A stretch of 41,001 nucleotides of DNA from Chloroflexota bacterium (GTDB lineage Bacteria; Chloroflexota; Dormibacteria; CF-121), in contig VBHQ01000054.1 of the NCBI GenBank assembly GCA_005880395.1, positions 1-41,001 on the forward strand. Reading direction: 5' to 3'. Made by a program: the position numbers and the translations under genes. Position 1 is the stretch's first letter. The number at the start of each line of letters is the position of its first letter. This document shows positions 15,726 to 24,089 of this stretch, in pieces. Under the pieces are notes generated by a model, which worked only from the letters and a program-made list of their open reading frames with translations, searched no databases and was not told where the DNA came from.

Positions 15726-16505
15726 GTGCCGCGCGGCCTCAGCATTTATGCCGAAGGCAACAGTGCCCTCCACCGCGCCCATCCATTTACCAAGGGCACG
15801 TTGACGCTTGTCGCGATTGCCATCGGGTTCATCGCTCCAAGCCTTGCTTGGGTGATAGCTGTCGCCGTCATCTTGCTGGGCTTGCTGACCCTCGCCGACG
15901 TCATTCGCCGATTTGTTCCCGTCGCGCTCGGCATTCTCTTGCCGATCACGCTGCTTCTCCTCATTGTCCAGGGCTTTGCCAACCCAGCAAACCGCACGGT
16001 GTTCTTCCCGCTGGGTCCCTTGTCGCTCTATCGCGAGGGGCTCGCCGTTGCCCTGCTCGCTGCTGCGCGGATCTTTTGTCTCATCAGCGCCACCTTTCTC
16101 CTGAGCTTCACGACCCGGCCGGCCGACCTGGCGGAAGCCATGATGCAGCGCGGTCTGAGCCCCCGCTTTGGCTACGTGGTCCAGTCGGCGTTGCAAATCA
16201 TTCCCCAGAGCCTCGAATCGGCCGCGCGTATTCGCGACGCCCAGCGTGCCCGAGGACTCGAAACGGAAGGGTCGCTCCTGCTACGCGCGCGCGCCTATCT
16301 TCCGCTTCTTCTTCCACTGGTACTTTCCTCGCTGGTCGCGACTCAGGAGCGCGCGATGGCCCTCGAGGTCCGCGGCTTCGGCCTATCTGTGCACCGCTAT
16401 CGCCGTGTCGTCCTGCCCGACACTGGTGTGCAGCGCGCGCTTCGGTGGTTTCTCGTTGCCCTCGTCCCGCTGGCGATCGGCGCCCGATTCGCGGGTTGGC
16501 GATGA
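15726..16505 (+). CDS. ecfT: ECF transporter transmembrane (T) component
   Basis: Scaffold membrane subunit of the ECF importer, 259 residues, GTG start. The two coupling motifs that contact the ATPases are present as R-A-R-G-L-E and E-V-R-G-F-G, on either side of the last cytoplasmic helices. The N-terminal S-x-L-H-R-A-H-P-F-T-K segment is also family-typical (usually L-H-x-L-x-P-x-x-K). The stop overlaps the next ATPase start as ATGA. Confidence 0.9.
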   Translation: MPRGLSIYAEGNSALHRAHPFTKGTLTLVAIAIGFIAPSLAWVIAVAVILLGLLTLADVIRRFVPVALGILLPITLLLLIVQGFANPANRTVFFPLGPLSLYREGLAVALLAAARIFCLISATFLLSFTTRPADLAEAMMQRGLSPRFGYVVQSALQIIPQSLESAARIRDAQRARGLETEGSLLLRARAYLPLLLPLVLSSLVATQERAMALEVRGFGLSVHRYRRVVLPDTGVQRALRWFLVALVPLAIGARFAGWR

Positions 16506-17326
16506 CAGCGGCCTTAACGATGCGCGGCGTTCGTTATCGCTATCCGGATACCACGGACTACGTCCTGGATGGCATCGACATCGTCGTGCAGCCGGGCGAG
16601 TGGTTGGGCGTCGTCGGAGCCACCAACGCGGGGAAATCGACCTTTTGCTACGCGGCGATGGGTCTGGCGACCGAGTTCTTCCATGGGCGGCTCATCGGTG
16701 AGATCGAGGTCTTGGGAACCGAGGTCCGCCGCCAAACTGTGATCGAGCGCTCAACGCGAGTCGGCATGCTTTTTCAAAATCCGTTCACACAGGTTTCCGG
16801 GGCTCGCGAACGGGTCGACGATGAGGTGGCCTTCGGTCCTGAGAATCACGGCCTCGAGCCCGCCCTGGTCAAGGCGCGTGTGGCTGAGGCCCTGCAACAG
16901 GTTGGCTTGAGCGAACTTCGCGATCGTCACCCACTCGACCTGAGCGGCGGTCAGCTCCAGCGCCTCGCCTTGGCAAGCCTGCTTGCCATGCATCCCGAAC
17001 TGCTCTTGCTCGACGAGCCGACTTCGCAACTCGATCCCGGGGGGACCAAGGAACTCTTTGAAGCCCTGTCGCGGCTGCATGCGGCAGGAGTGACCATCGT
17101 CATGGTCGAGCAGAAGCTCGAGGCGGTCGCCGAACTTTGCGACCGCGTTGTCGCCCTGGCCCAGGGCCGGATCCTTGCCGACGGGACGCCTGCCCGGGTG
17201 TTCAACGATGCCGCGGTGCAGCAACAGGTCGGGGCGCCTATTTATGTGCGGCTCGCCGAGAGCGTCGGTCTTCCATCGCCATGGCCAACAACATTCGAGA
17301 CTGCAGTGCGCGCCTTTAATGCCTGA
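16502..17326 (+). CDS. ecfA: ECF transporter ATPase, first copy
   Basis: A 274-residue ATPase. Walker A is G-A-T-N-A-G-K-S-T (39-47), with Asn-Ala where Gly-x usually stands. The signature is L-S-G-G-Q-L-Q-R and Walker B is L-L-L-L-D-E-P-T-S-Q-L-D. The Q-loop region F-Q-N-P and the D-E-V-A-F-G-P-E-N motif are the ECF-specific groove features. The switch residue after V-M-V-E is Gln (E-Q-K) rather than His. ATG overlaps the ecfT stop. It pairs with the second ATPase at 17319. Confidence 0.9.
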   Translation: MTAALTMRGVRYRYPDTTDYVLDGIDIVVQPGEWLGVVGATNAGKSTFCYAAMGLATEFFHGRLIGEIEVLGTEVRRQTVIERSTRVGMLFQNPFTQVSGARERVDDEVAFGPENHGLEPALVKARVAEALQQVGLSELRDRHPLDLSGGQLQRLALASLLAMHPELLLLDEPTSQLDPGGTKELFEALSRLHAAGVTIVMVEQKLEAVAELCDRVVALAQGRILADGTPARVFNDAAVQQQVGAPIYVRLAESVGLPSPWPTTFETAVRAFNA

Positions 17327-18128
17327 CCTCCGACTCGAACAGGTGACGTTCGCCTATCCGGGCGACGTCCGAGTCTTCGGGCCACCTGGTTTGACGCTCG
17401 AGCTGAAGGCCGGCGCGACCGCGCTGGTCGGCGAGAACGGAGCCGGAAAAACGACGCTGACCAAGCTGCTGAACGGCCTGCTTCGCCCAACGACCGGAAA
17501 CATCGTCGTCGCCGGCCAGCCGGTCGCGGAACGTACCGTCGCGCAGATGGCTGCCCTCGTCGGCTATGCCTTCCAGAATCCGGACGACCAGCTCTTTCAG
17601 CGAACCGTCTACGACGAGGTGGCCTTCGGACCTCGAGCGATGAAGCGCCCCGCGGAGCGGGTTGCGGTGGCCGTCAAAAACGCCCTCGAGCGTTGTGGCT
17701 TGAGCCAGGAGGCCAAGACGCATCCGCATGATCTTGGGTTGCCCGATCGTAAGTGGGTGACGATCGCCTCGGCGCTTGCCGCTGAGTCGCCAGTGGTTGT
17801 CCTCGACGAACCAACGCTCGGGCAGGATTGGGCTGCGAAAGGGCGATTGAAGGCCCTCGTCAAGTCGATGGTCGACAGTGATCGCCTCGTGCTGATCGTC
17901 ACGCACGACCTGGACTTCGTCGCCGAAGCGTGTTCCCGAACAGTCGTACTTACGCGCGGCGTAATCCGATACGTGGGGCCGACCATCAGCGCGTTCGCAG
18001 ATGAGGGCATGATTCACGAGGCCGGGCTCGATCTCCCTTCGACGACCCGCCTAGGCCTTGCCCTCGGGTTTCAGCCAGTTCCTGTCGGCGAAGGAGCCTT
18101 TCTTCGAGCGATCGGTTCTAAAAGGTGA
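17319..18128 (+). CDS. ecfA': ECF transporter ATPase, second copy, with degenerate signature
   Basis: A 269-residue partner ATPase. Walker A is G-E-N-G-A-G-K-T-T (38-46), Walker B is V-V-V-L-D-E-P-T-L-G-Q-D, and the switch is V-T-H-D-L-D. F-Q-N-P and D-E-V-A-F-G-P are present. The usual L-S-G-G-Q signature is replaced by L-G-L-P-D-R-K-W, so only the composite site using the first copy's signature is likely fully active (inference from the known asymmetric EcfA/A' dimer). The start is ATG 17319, overlapping the first ATPase by 8 nt. Confidence 0.9.
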   Translation: MPDLRLEQVTFAYPGDVRVFGPPGLTLELKAGATALVGENGAGKTTLTKLLNGLLRPTTGNIVVAGQPVAERTVAQMAALVGYAFQNPDDQLFQRTVYDEVAFGPRAMKRPAERVAVAVKNALERCGLSQEAKTHPHDLGLPDRKWVTIASALAAESPVVVLDEPTLGQDWAAKGRLKALVKSMVDSDRLVLIVTHDLDFVAEACSRTVVLTRGVIRYVGPTISAFADEGMIHEAGLDLPSTTRLGLALGFQPVPVGEGAFLRAIGSKR

Positions 18129-18131
18129 TCG

Positions 18132-18416
18132 TCAGGGCGTGACTTCGACGCCGTGCCAGAACGCGACGTGGTCCTTGATCTCGCTTGCCGCAGGCTTCGG
18201 ATCTGGATAGAACCATGCCCCATCCCGGTTGACCTTGCCATCGATGACGACGTCGTAATAACTCGCCGTCCCCTTCCATGGGCAAACCGTGTGCGTCTGG
18301 CTTTGCGCAAGAAACTCCCGCCGGACGCTGTCGGGCGGAAAGTAGTCGTTGCCTTCCACCTTGACGGTCTTACTACTCTCCGCGATCACTGCTCCATTCC
18401 AAATAGCCTTCGGCAT
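18132..18416 (-). CDS. DUF427 domain protein
   Basis: A 94-residue single-domain DUF427 protein, with the family core T-x-x-V-C-P-W-K-G-T-A-S-Y-Y and a C-terminal W-F-Y-P-D-P-K segment. Its function is not established. The ATG at 18416 was chosen because ggaggg lies just upstream. A longer reading would run into the preceding gene. It follows the LLM gene by 10 nt and is likely co-transcribed with it. It converges on the ECF operon with a 3-nt gap. Confidence 0.85.
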   Translation of the reverse strand: MPKAIWNGAVIAESSKTVKVEGNDYFPPDSVRREFLAQSQTHTVCPWKGTASYYDVVIDGKVNRDGAWFYPDPKPAASEIKDHVAFWHGVEVTP

Positions 18417-18426
18417 AGTGACCCTC

Positions 18427-19419
18427 CTACCCTGTTTTGCCTTTCCCATCTGCGCCGACTGCGGCAGGCGATGACACGTTCTTGACGGCTTTGATCAGCT
18501 TACGCGCTCGCTCGAATTCTTCCGGCGTCCGCATCGTCGGATTGCCGAACGTGAAGCCCTCGATGCCGACCGCGATGTAGTCCTGCAAGATCTCGGCCGC
18601 CTGATTCGGAGTGGCCGGTTGGAACATGACTCGCCGCTCGGGCGGCATGCGTTCGATGACCGCCTTGGCCTGGCCCTCATTCTCGACGAGCACGACAGGA
18701 CTTCCCATGGTCTTGGTGATGGTTGCCGGATCGCGGCCTTCTTCCTCGCAGTAGCGGTTCAGGATTTCGCTCTTACGTTTCATATCGGCCAGCGGACCGA
18801 ACCAGTGCGACATGTCCGCGTGGCGGGCGACCAGGCGCAGCGTGCGCTTTTCGCCGCCCCCGCCGACCAGGATCCTGGGCCCGCCCGGTTGAAGCGGGCG
18901 CGGCACGTTGAGCGCGCGGTCGATGCGGTAATGCGTCCCCTCAAACGTGGGGCGGTCTTGCGTGAACATCAGTTTCAAGATGTTCAAGGCCTCGTCGAGC
19001 CGATCCATCCGCTCACGGATCGGCGGAAACTCGAAACCATAGCCGATGTGCTCCGACTCGTTCCAGGCGGCGCCGATGCCACAGATTGCGCGGCCTTTGG
19101 AGATGACGTCGAGCGTCGTGACCATTTTGGCGACGAGCGCCGGATTGCGGTAGGTCACACCGGTCACCAGCGTTCCGAGGCGGACCCGGCTGGTCTCCCT
19201 GGCGAGCGCCGCCAGCGCGGTGTAGCCCTCCAGCATGGGCTCCTCTTCCTTGCCGACGCCGGTGATTTGATAGAAGTGGTCCATCACAGTCACCAGCTCG
19301 AAGCCGGCGGATTCCGCCGAGCGCGCTAGCCCGGCTGCGTGATCAAAGAGCTGGTCGGGAGGCACACCCGGGAACGTGAAGCTCGGCATGTGATATCCAA
19401 AGAACGGCATACCGTCCAT
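18427..19419 (-). CDS. LLM-class F420-dependent oxidoreductase (TIGR03560-like)
   Basis: A 330-residue luciferase-like protein. It shows V-T-V-M-D-H-F-Y-Q, R-L-G-T-L-V-T-G-V-T-Y-R-N-P-A, I-C-G-I-G-A-A-W-N-E-S-E-H and P-R-I-L-V-G-G-G-G-E, the pattern of the F420-dependent subgroup. It is only distantly similar to the copy at 14189. The C-terminal ~15 residues (S-S-P-A-A-V-G-A-D-G-K-G) look disordered. The substrate is unknown. It heads a two-gene unit with DUF427. Confidence 0.88.
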   Translation of the reverse strand: MDGMPFFGYHMPSFTFPGVPPDQLFDHAAGLARSAESAGFELVTVMDHFYQITGVGKEEEPMLEGYTALAALARETSRVRLGTLVTGVTYRNPALVAKMVTTLDVISKGRAICGIGAAWNESEHIGYGFEFPPIRERMDRLDEALNILKLMFTQDRPTFEGTHYRIDRALNVPRPLQPGGPRILVGGGGEKRTLRLVARHADMSHWFGPLADMKRKSEILNRYCEEEGRDPATITKTMGSPVVLVENEGQAKAVIERMPPERRVMFQPATPNQAAEILQDYIAVGIEGFTFGNPTMRTPEEFERARKLIKAVKNVSSPAAVGADGKGKTG

Positions 19420-19473
19420 GATGCCAGCCGCGAGGCTGCGGCCGAGAATTTGTATTAGCTCAGGCCTGTTGCG

Positions 19474-19998
19474 CTATTGCCAGGTGACGATCGCCCTGCC
19501 GTTCTGACAGGTATATGTGTAAGACCCGCTCAGGAATCCGCTTCCGCTGCCGCTGCCCGAGACCGCCCCGGGTGCACAGGCGATGATCCGCGCTGTGATT
19601 TCGAATCCAGCCAGGAGAACGACAATGGCTGCCACCATGCCGGCGACAGATACGGCGGCCGCAGTACGGCGGAGCGTTGCGTCCGAGATTTGTCTGGCCA
19701 ACGCGACCGCGCCAACCAGACCCATGACGAAGAGCGGCAAGCCGATGGACATCAGGGCGAAGAAGCCAACGAGAAGGAGTCCGGCTGTCGAGGCACCCAG
19801 GAGCGCGAGCCGCCAGGTTCTGTCGGGGAGCCAGCTCGACAACAGCGCACAGACCGATATGAGCACGAGATATGACGCCACGAAGGGCACCCGTAACGGC
19901 AGGTCGCTGGCGCCTTGCTGGCCGAAGACGATGTACCAGACATAGAGGGCGTCCACGGTGAGCACGAGGATCGCGACGATCAGCCCAAGGCGGCGCAT
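19474..19998 (-). CDS. Hypothetical membrane protein
   Basis: A 174-residue protein with four or five hydrophobic helices starting at L-G-L-I-V-A-I-L-V-L. A Ser-Gly-rich linker (S-G-S-G-S-G-S-G) precedes a short C-terminal tail containing T-C-Q-N-G-R. I do not recognise the family. I chose ATG 19998 because the sequence upstream of it is Arg-rich, unlike a protein N-terminus, and would overlap the divergent gene. It diverges from pxpB. Confidence 0.65.
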   Translation of the reverse strand: MRRLGLIVAILVLTVDALYVWYIVFGQQGASDLPLRVPFVASYLVLISVCALLSSWLPDRTWRLALLGASTAGLLLVGFFALMSIGLPLFVMGLVGAVALARQISDATLRRTAAAVSVAGMVAAIVVLLAGFEITARIIACAPGAVSGSGSGSGFLSGSYTYTCQNGRAIVTWQ

Positions 19999-20053
19999 GG
20001 CCGCCCCGATCGTATGCCGTTTGAGAGTCGCCCGCCATCGGGCGATGCCACGA

Positions 20054-20059
20054 TACAGT
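20054..20059 (+). promoter_or_regulatory. Probable -10 box for leaderless pxpB
   Basis: TACAGT ends 7 nt before the pxpB ATG and there is no ribosome binding site, the same geometry as at 14177. Confidence 0.45.
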
Positions 20060-20066
20060 CGCGAAT

Positions 20067-20705
20067 ATGTGGCTGATCGATCCGGCGGGTGACCGAGCCG
20101 TCCTCGTTCGGGTTGGGTTGACGATCGACCCTCTGGCCCTGGGCGAAGTGTTGGCGCTCGAGCGAGCCCTGACCTCCGCCGCCGTGCCCGGCCTGCTCGG
20201 GACCGTGCCGTCGTACGCCTCGCTACTGTGTCGCTACGACCCGGTTGTGACCGATTCCGACTCGCTGGCCCAGTCCATCCGGCCATACGAAGGCACCCTT
20301 GAACCGATGCCGTTTTCGGGCGACGTTATCGACATCCCGACACGGTACGACGGTCCCGATCTGGATGAGGTCGCCGAGAAGACCGCCCTCAGTCGTGGGG
20401 AGGTTATCGAGCTACATGCCGGCCGGGACTACCTCGTGTATTGCATTGGCTTCGCGCCGGGGTTCACATATTGCGGCGAGCTCCATCAGGGACTGACTGT
20501 GCCCCGTAAAGCATCGCCGCGGCCGCGCGTCCGGGCGGGCTCGGTGGCCATCGCCGGGCGCCAAACGGGCATCTACGCGGTCGACAGCCCGGGCGGCTGG
20601 AGCCTCATCGGTCGCACCGACGTCGTTCTTTTGGACCCGGATCTGTATCCGCCCGCGCGGTTCAAGCCAGGCGACCGCATTCGCTTCGTGCCGATCCGTG
20701 ATTGA
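20067..20705 (+). CDS. pxpB: 5-oxoprolinase subunit B
   Basis: A 212-residue protein of the KipI/allophanate-hydrolase subunit 1 family. With PxpA and PxpC it forms the ATP-dependent 5-oxoprolinase that opens pyroglutamate to glutamate. Family signatures are P-S-Y-A-S-L-L, I-D-I-P-T-R-Y-D-G-P-D-L, I-G-F-A-P-G-F-T-Y-C-G and G-G-W-S-L-I-G-R-T. ATG has a TAnnnT box just upstream. The end overlaps pxpC by 8 nt. No pxpA is present in the window. Confidence 0.92.
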   Translation: MWLIDPAGDRAVLVRVGLTIDPLALGEVLALERALTSAAVPGLLGTVPSYASLLCRYDPVVTDSDSLAQSIRPYEGTLEPMPFSGDVIDIPTRYDGPDLDEVAEKTALSRGEVIELHAGRDYLVYCIGFAPGFTYCGELHQGLTVPRKASPRPRVRAGSVAIAGRQTGIYAVDSPGGWSLIGRTDVVLLDPDLYPPARFKPGDRIRFVPIRD

Positions 20706-21621
20706 GATCCTCGATCCGGGACGCCACACCTCGGTCCAGGATGCCGGCCGCCCGGGATACGAGCGCTTCGGCATTCCGCCGGGCGGAGTGGCCGACTGGT
20801 TCTCCGCGGCTGTGGCAAACCGCCTGGTTGGTAACGATCCGGCGGCAGCGCTCTTTGAAGCGGCGGGGGCCGGCCCGACCATACGCTTCTTGATTCCCGC
20901 GACGATTGCCGTCGCCGGGGCGAGCGTGCTGCCGATGACCGGCCTTTCCGCGCCGACCTTTTCGTGGACATCGCGGGTGATGCCGGGTGGTTCGTTGCTC
21001 AATCTGGGTCCCATCGGTCCGGGACTACGAAGCTATGTCGCCGTCCGCGGTGGCCTGGATGTGGCATCAGTGCTCGGGAGCCGTTCTCTTTGTGCCTCCG
21101 GCGCTTTCGGGGGCGGTTTCGGTCGTTCGGTCAACAAGAATGACCGGATCGATGTTGGAACGATGGTCCGGGACGAGGCCGTCGCCACGTCCTGGCCCGA
21201 AGGGCACCGGTTGCCTCTGAAGGGCCCATGGGAAGTTCGAGTTATCGCCGGGCCGCATACCGATGCGTTCCCGGCCGATGCGCTTACTCGCCTCGAGGCC
21301 ACCGCCTGTCTGATCACGCCCGCGGTCGATCGCATGGGCTTGCGCATTGCGACGCCCGGCCTGCACTTGCGTGGCGATGAAATCCTCACCACGCCGATGA
21401 CGGCAGGCGCGCTCCAGGTCACGCCCTCCGGCCAGTTGATCGCGCTGCTCGTTGATCATCCGACGACCGGAGGCTATCCGGTGATCGCCACGGTCATTAC
21501 CGCCGATATCCCACTGCTGGCTCAGGCCCGTCCGGGCGAGACGATCCGATTCCGGCAGGTCGATCGCCCGACAGCAGCCTCAGCGCTTCGGCGGCTCACC
21601 GACTGGCTTGACGATCTTTGA
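20698..21621 (+). CDS. pxpC: 5-oxoprolinase subunit C
   Basis: A 307-residue KipA/biotin-dependent carboxyltransferase-like protein, partner of PxpB. Opening motif D-P-G-x-H-T-S-V-Q-D-A-G-R-P-G-Y, then G-G-V-A-D-W, Y-V-A-V-R-G-G-L-D-V, and near the end T-T-G-G-Y-P-V-I-A-T-V are family landmarks. GTG at 20698 overlaps the pxpB stop, so the two are coupled. Dedicated to pyroglutamate recycling by family knowledge. Confidence 0.92.
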   Translation: MIEILDPGRHTSVQDAGRPGYERFGIPPGGVADWFSAAVANRLVGNDPAAALFEAAGAGPTIRFLIPATIAVAGASVLPMTGLSAPTFSWTSRVMPGGSLLNLGPIGPGLRSYVAVRGGLDVASVLGSRSLCASGAFGGGFGRSVNKNDRIDVGTMVRDEAVATSWPEGHRLPLKGPWEVRVIAGPHTDAFPADALTRLEATACLITPAVDRMGLRIATPGLHLRGDEILTTPMTAGALQVTPSGQLIALLVDHPTTGGYPVIATVITADIPLLAQARPGETIRFRQVDRPTAASALRRLTDWLDDL

Positions 21622-21672
21622 TTGCCCGATACTCTTCCTAAAAGGCAGCGGCTCGACGAAAGGAGGCGGCCC

Positions 21673-22569
21673 GTGCTCAACTCTGTCGTGAATCGGATCA
21701 TCGATGGCCAGCATTGGCTGGAGCCGGTGGCGGACTTCCTGCAAAAGGTCGTCGGCGGTACCTACAAGGCGCTTGGCGCCCCGGGCACCGCGTTGAAGTC
21801 GTTCAACCACGGAACGTGGTTGGGCCATCCCTTGCATCCCGTATTGACCGACATCCCGCTCGGCGCCTGGACGATGGCCGTCATCTTCGACATCATCTAC
21901 ATCTTCAACCGCAGCCACACCTGGACGTCGGCGGCGGACGCGACGACGTTCATCGGCATCCTGGCGGCGCTGGCGACGGCCGTGACTGGCTTTACCGACT
22001 GGAACGAGACCTTCGGCCGCGAGCGCCGGGTTGGCGCGGCGCACGGGCTCATCAATACCGTCGCCCTCCTCCTCTTCATCGTTTCGCTCATTGTCGGGCT
22101 GACTGGCGGCAGCCGGGCGATCGCGATCGTCGTGGCGTTCGTCGGGTACGCTCTGCTGCTCTCCGCGGCGTTTCTCGGCGGAGAACTGGTCTTCTCGATT
22201 GGGACGGGCGTCAACCATCATGCCTGGCAACAGGTCCCGGAGAAGTTCACCCGCGTCATGCTCGAGGGCCAGCTCAAGGACGGGGTGCTCATCCGCGGGC
22301 TCGCCGGCGATACGCCCATCCTTCTCTACAAGAACGGGGAAACTGTTTGCGCCATCTCCGAAACCTGCTCGCACGCCGGCGGCCCGCTCTCTGAGGGCAA
22401 GATCGTCGGCAATCTTGTCCAGTGCCCCTGGCATGGGTCGCGCTTCGATGTCTGCAGCGGTGCGGTCAAGCAGGGACCGGCAACGGTCAGCCAGGTGCGG
22501 TACGAGACCCGGATGCAAAATGGGCAGCTCGAGGTGAAGGTGTCGGAACATACCCTGCAGCCGAACTGA
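21673..22569 (+). CDS. DUF2231 membrane domain fused to a Rieske [2Fe-2S] domain
   Basis: A 298-residue fusion. Residues about 45-185 are a DUF2231 four-helix membrane domain (H-P-L-H-P-V-L-T-D-I-P-L-G motif with conserved His). Residues about 195-298 are a Rieske domain with C232/H234 (C-S-H-A-G-G) and C251/H254 (C-P-W-H-G-S). This suggests membrane electron transfer. GTG at 21673 was chosen because aaaggagg lies 7 nt upstream. A TTG at 21622 has no such site. The stop overlaps the folE ATG (TGATG), so the two are coupled. Confidence 0.9.
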   Translation: MLNSVVNRIIDGQHWLEPVADFLQKVVGGTYKALGAPGTALKSFNHGTWLGHPLHPVLTDIPLGAWTMAVIFDIIYIFNRSHTWTSAADATTFIGILAALATAVTGFTDWNETFGRERRVGAAHGLINTVALLLFIVSLIVGLTGGSRAIAIVVAFVGYALLLSAAFLGGELVFSIGTGVNHHAWQQVPEKFTRVMLEGQLKDGVLIRGLAGDTPILLYKNGETVCAISETCSHAGGPLSEGKIVGNLVQCPWHGSRFDVCSGAVKQGPATVSQVRYETRMQNGQLEVKVSEHTLQPN

Positions 22570-23261
22570 TGGCGGAAAAGCATCTCGATCTCAGGGTTGG
22601 CGACCTTCACGACGAGGATGTCGAAGACCGCGACTGGGAGCGCGTGCGGCCGCGGCGAATCGGCGACGCCGACTGGAAACGGTTTGAAGGCTACATCGCC
22701 GAAATCCTCGAGGCGCTGGGCATGCCGCTGAATACCCCGGGGACGGCAAAGACCCCCCAGCGCTATCTTCGCGCGATGTTCGACTCGACCGAAGGCTACG
22801 AGGGCGACGACAAGCTGGTGACCGCCTTTCCGACCGAGTGCGACGGCGGCCCCGATTGCGAGATCAGTCAGGTCGTCGAAGGTCCGATCCCCTTCTACGC
22901 GCTCTGCGAGCACCATGCCTTTCCTTTCTTCGGCCACGCCTACGTCGGTTACGTCGCGCACGAGCACATCATTGGCATCTCGAAGCTGACGCGGCTCGTC
23001 CGGCTCTTCGCCCGGCGTTTCACGGTCCAGGAGCGGATTGGCAAAGAGATCACAGAAGCGCTCTCGCGGATCCTTGAAGCACACGGTGTCGCCGTCTACC
23101 TCGAGGCGGCCCATCTCTGCACCCAGATGCGCGGCGTGCGCGAAGGCGAATCGACGACCAGGACGACCTTCTGGCGTGGAACCTACGAGGCGAACCCCGA
23201 GCTTCGCGAGGAATTCTTGAGGATGGCTCGCGCGGGCGTACGGGATACGCACGCATCCTGA
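22569..23261 (+). CDS. folE: GTP cyclohydrolase I
   Basis: A 230-residue FolE that converts GTP to dihydroneopterin triphosphate, the first step of folate and pterin synthesis. Zinc ligands C113, H116 (C-E-H-H) and C184 (C-T-Q-M-R-G) correspond to E. coli C110, H113 and C181. G-I-S-K-L-T-R-L-V is intact. An acidic N-terminal extension of about 30 residues is present. It lies in a tight unit with a Rieske protein before it and a RibD-C reductase after it, whose inferred start overlaps this stop as CTGA. Confidence 0.95.
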   Translation: MAEKHLDLRVGDLHDEDVEDRDWERVRPRRIGDADWKRFEGYIAEILEALGMPLNTPGTAKTPQRYLRAMFDSTEGYEGDDKLVTAFPTECDGGPDCEISQVVEGPIPFYALCEHHAFPFFGHAYVGYVAHEHIIGISKLTRLVRLFARRFTVQERIGKEITEALSRILEAHGVAVYLEAAHLCTQMRGVREGESTTRTTFWRGTYEANPELREEFLRMARAGVRDTHAS

Positions 23262-24082
23262 AACCGCTCAGCCGTCTCTATCAGGCACCCGACCTTGCGA
23301 CGGCTGTGCTGCCACAGGGGTTAGGCCGCCTTTATGGTGGCGGGCTTGCGATCAACGATGGATCCGTTTATGCGAACTTCGTCAGTTCCATCGATGGCGT
23401 TGCAGCGATCGAGGCCGGCGAAGCGCCGTCTGGCGGCATCATCAGCGGGCGCAATCAGGGGGATCGCTTCGTCATGGGGCTGTTGCGGGCGTTCGCCGAT
23501 GCCGTCCTGGTCGGCGCTGGAACGGTTCGAGCCGAAGGCGGCCGTGCGTTGTGGACGCCGGAATTCATTTTTCCGGCCGCAGCTGATGGCTATCGCGAAT
23601 TGCGACGGGCGCTCAAGCGTGCGAGCACGCCCCGCCTGGTGATCGTTACGGCGCGCGGGGGTCTGAATCCCAACGATCGCGCCCTCGAAGTCGGGGCATT
23701 CGTGCTGACCACGGAGGCTGCCGCCGCGCGCCTCCGCAATACTCTGCCTTCAGCCACTGAAGTCCGAGCTATTGCCACCGGTAACCGAATCGAGGTCGAT
23801 GCCATCTTTGACGCCCTTCGGTCTGATGGACTTCAAACCATCCTCACAGAAGGGGGACCGCACCTGTTCGGTCAACTGGTGATGGCCGACCGCATCGACG
23901 AGCTTTTCCTCACGGTGTCGCCGGCGCTTGCGGGCCGGCGTGGCGACCAGTCCTTCGGGCTAGTTCAAGGCGTGGACTTTGGACGCTCACCGAAGCCGGG
24001 ACGCCTCCTCAGCGTCCGTCGTCAGGAGTCGCATCTGTTCCTTCGCTATGCCCTAAAACCCGCCTCACCTGGAGGAGGGTAG
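23258..24082 (+). CDS. RibD C-terminal (dihydrofolate reductase-fold) reductase, probable CTG start
   Basis: About 274 residues of the RibD-C family, NADPH reductases of pyrimidine or pterin intermediates. Landmarks are V-Y-A-N-F-V-S-S-I-D-G, V-L-V-G-A-G-T-V-R-A-E-G, and L-T-E-G-G-P-H-L-F-G. There is no deaminase domain. GTG at 23306 is the first standard start. However, the 16 codons before it (L-S-R-L-Y-Q-A-P-D) match the usual N-terminus of actinobacterial pyrimidine-reductase relatives, and CTG at 23258 overlaps the folE stop as CTGA. I therefore prefer CTG and mark the start as uncertain. Position after folE suggests a pterin-linked role (inference). Confidence 0.85.
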   Translation: MKPLSRLYQAPDLATAVLPQGLGRLYGGGLAINDGSVYANFVSSIDGVAAIEAGEAPSGGIISGRNQGDRFVMGLLRAFADAVLVGAGTVRAEGGRALWTPEFIFPAAADGYRELRRALKRASTPRLVIVTARGGLNPNDRALEVGAFVLTTEAAAARLRNTLPSATEVRAIATGNRIEVDAIFDALRSDGLQTILTEGGPHLFGQLVMADRIDELFLTVSPALAGRRGDQSFGLVQGVDFGRSPKPGRLLSVRRQESHLFLRYALKPASPGGG

Positions 24083-24089
24083 GGCCGCC

